This document shows, in pieces, positions 6,189 through 6,216 of a stretch of DNA of 6,216 bases. A program made the position numbers and the translations under genes. The stretch comes from an uncultured Eubacteriales bacterium. GTDB lineage: Bacteria; Bacillota; Clostridia; Oscillospirales; Acutalibacteraceae. The stretch is from positions 1 to 6,216 of the forward strand of contig CAKUPP010000040.1 in the NCBI GenBank assembly GCA_934675165.1, given 5' to 3'. How positions within the stretch are numbered: position 1 is the stretch's first letter; the number at the start of each line of letters is the position of its first letter. The notes beneath the pieces were generated by a model. That model made no database searches and was not told the DNA's origin. It was given only the letters and a program-made list of their open reading frames with translations.

Positions 6189-6216
6189 GTATATAGAAAG
6201 CCACGAGACTATCACG

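Larger units (their letters stand above)
5541..6216. other. Gene-poor region upstream of the eCIS-like operon
   Basis: No protein family is recognisable on either strand. On the - strand, two short frames exist. One (5891-5730, 53 codons from a TTG without a ribosome site) gives a Lys-rich stretch followed by a hydrophobic segment. The other (5721-5572, 49 codons from an ATG with AGGTG 5 bases before it) gives a basic peptide and overlaps the operon promoter. Neither has convincing support. A GC-richer patch with a short imperfect hairpin (5792-5810) and a T-run (5814-5819) stands out at the centre and may be the remnant of an older gene or element end. The right part holds the direct repeat and the terminator listed separately. 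Confidence 0.5.

Noticed and set aside
5902..6204. 100-codon open frame on the - strand
   Set aside because: It runs through the terminator hairpin, both direct-repeat copies and AT-rich spacer. The composition is non-protein-like, with no ribosome site and no recognisable family.
1..6216. CRISPR array, tRNA, rRNA or complete insertion sequence
   Set aside because: No regularly spaced repeat series, cloverleaf-like segment, rRNA-like sequence or transposase with terminal inverted repeats was seen.

Overview
The window is AT-rich DNA, roughly one third G+C by eye. Shine-Dalgarno sites are strong, several starts are TTG or GTG, and the genes present (large serine recombinase, BspA-type leucine-rich repeat protein) are typical of a low-GC Firmicute, probably a Clostridia-like gut or anaerobic bacterium. 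The species cannot be named from the sequence.

Layout. On the + strand at the left edge is the C-terminal tail of a large serine recombinase (3-491), followed by a hairpin terminator (521-563). Everything else recognisable is on the - strand and reads right to left. An extended -10 promoter (about 5602-5574) leads into a 560-residue AAA+ ATPase of the type found in extracellular contractile injection systems (eCIS) (3844-5535). After 43 bases comes a broken gene for an eCIS cargo protein (1295-3800). Then a secreted leucine-rich repeat protein with its own promoter (576-1181) converges on the recombinase. The right-hand 680 bases (5541-6216) hold no convincing gene. They contain an imperfect direct repeat, a possible + strand promoter and a strong + strand terminator hairpin.

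The central observation is the cargo gene. Its N-terminus carries an eCIS_core/DUF4157 domain with an intact HELGH motif. The same frame continues past a TAA codon at 3108-3110 into an unrecognised middle region. After a frame change between 2476 and 2439 it continues into a domain resembling the dehydratase (kinase-like, DUF4135) domain of class II lanthipeptide synthetases (LanM). Visible residues match the LanM phosphorylation motifs (SDPH, VYKP, DLHKDN, DAE), and there is no cyclase domain. Restored, the protein would be about 834 residues. In its present form it is either a decaying pseudogene or, much less likely, a recoded gene.

Working model (inference): an eCIS ATPase and a kinase-like eCIS effector were co-transcribed as a cargo module, next to a recombinase that may have moved it. 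No sheath, tube, baseplate or spike gene is in the window, so the particle itself would have to be encoded elsewhere or be lost.
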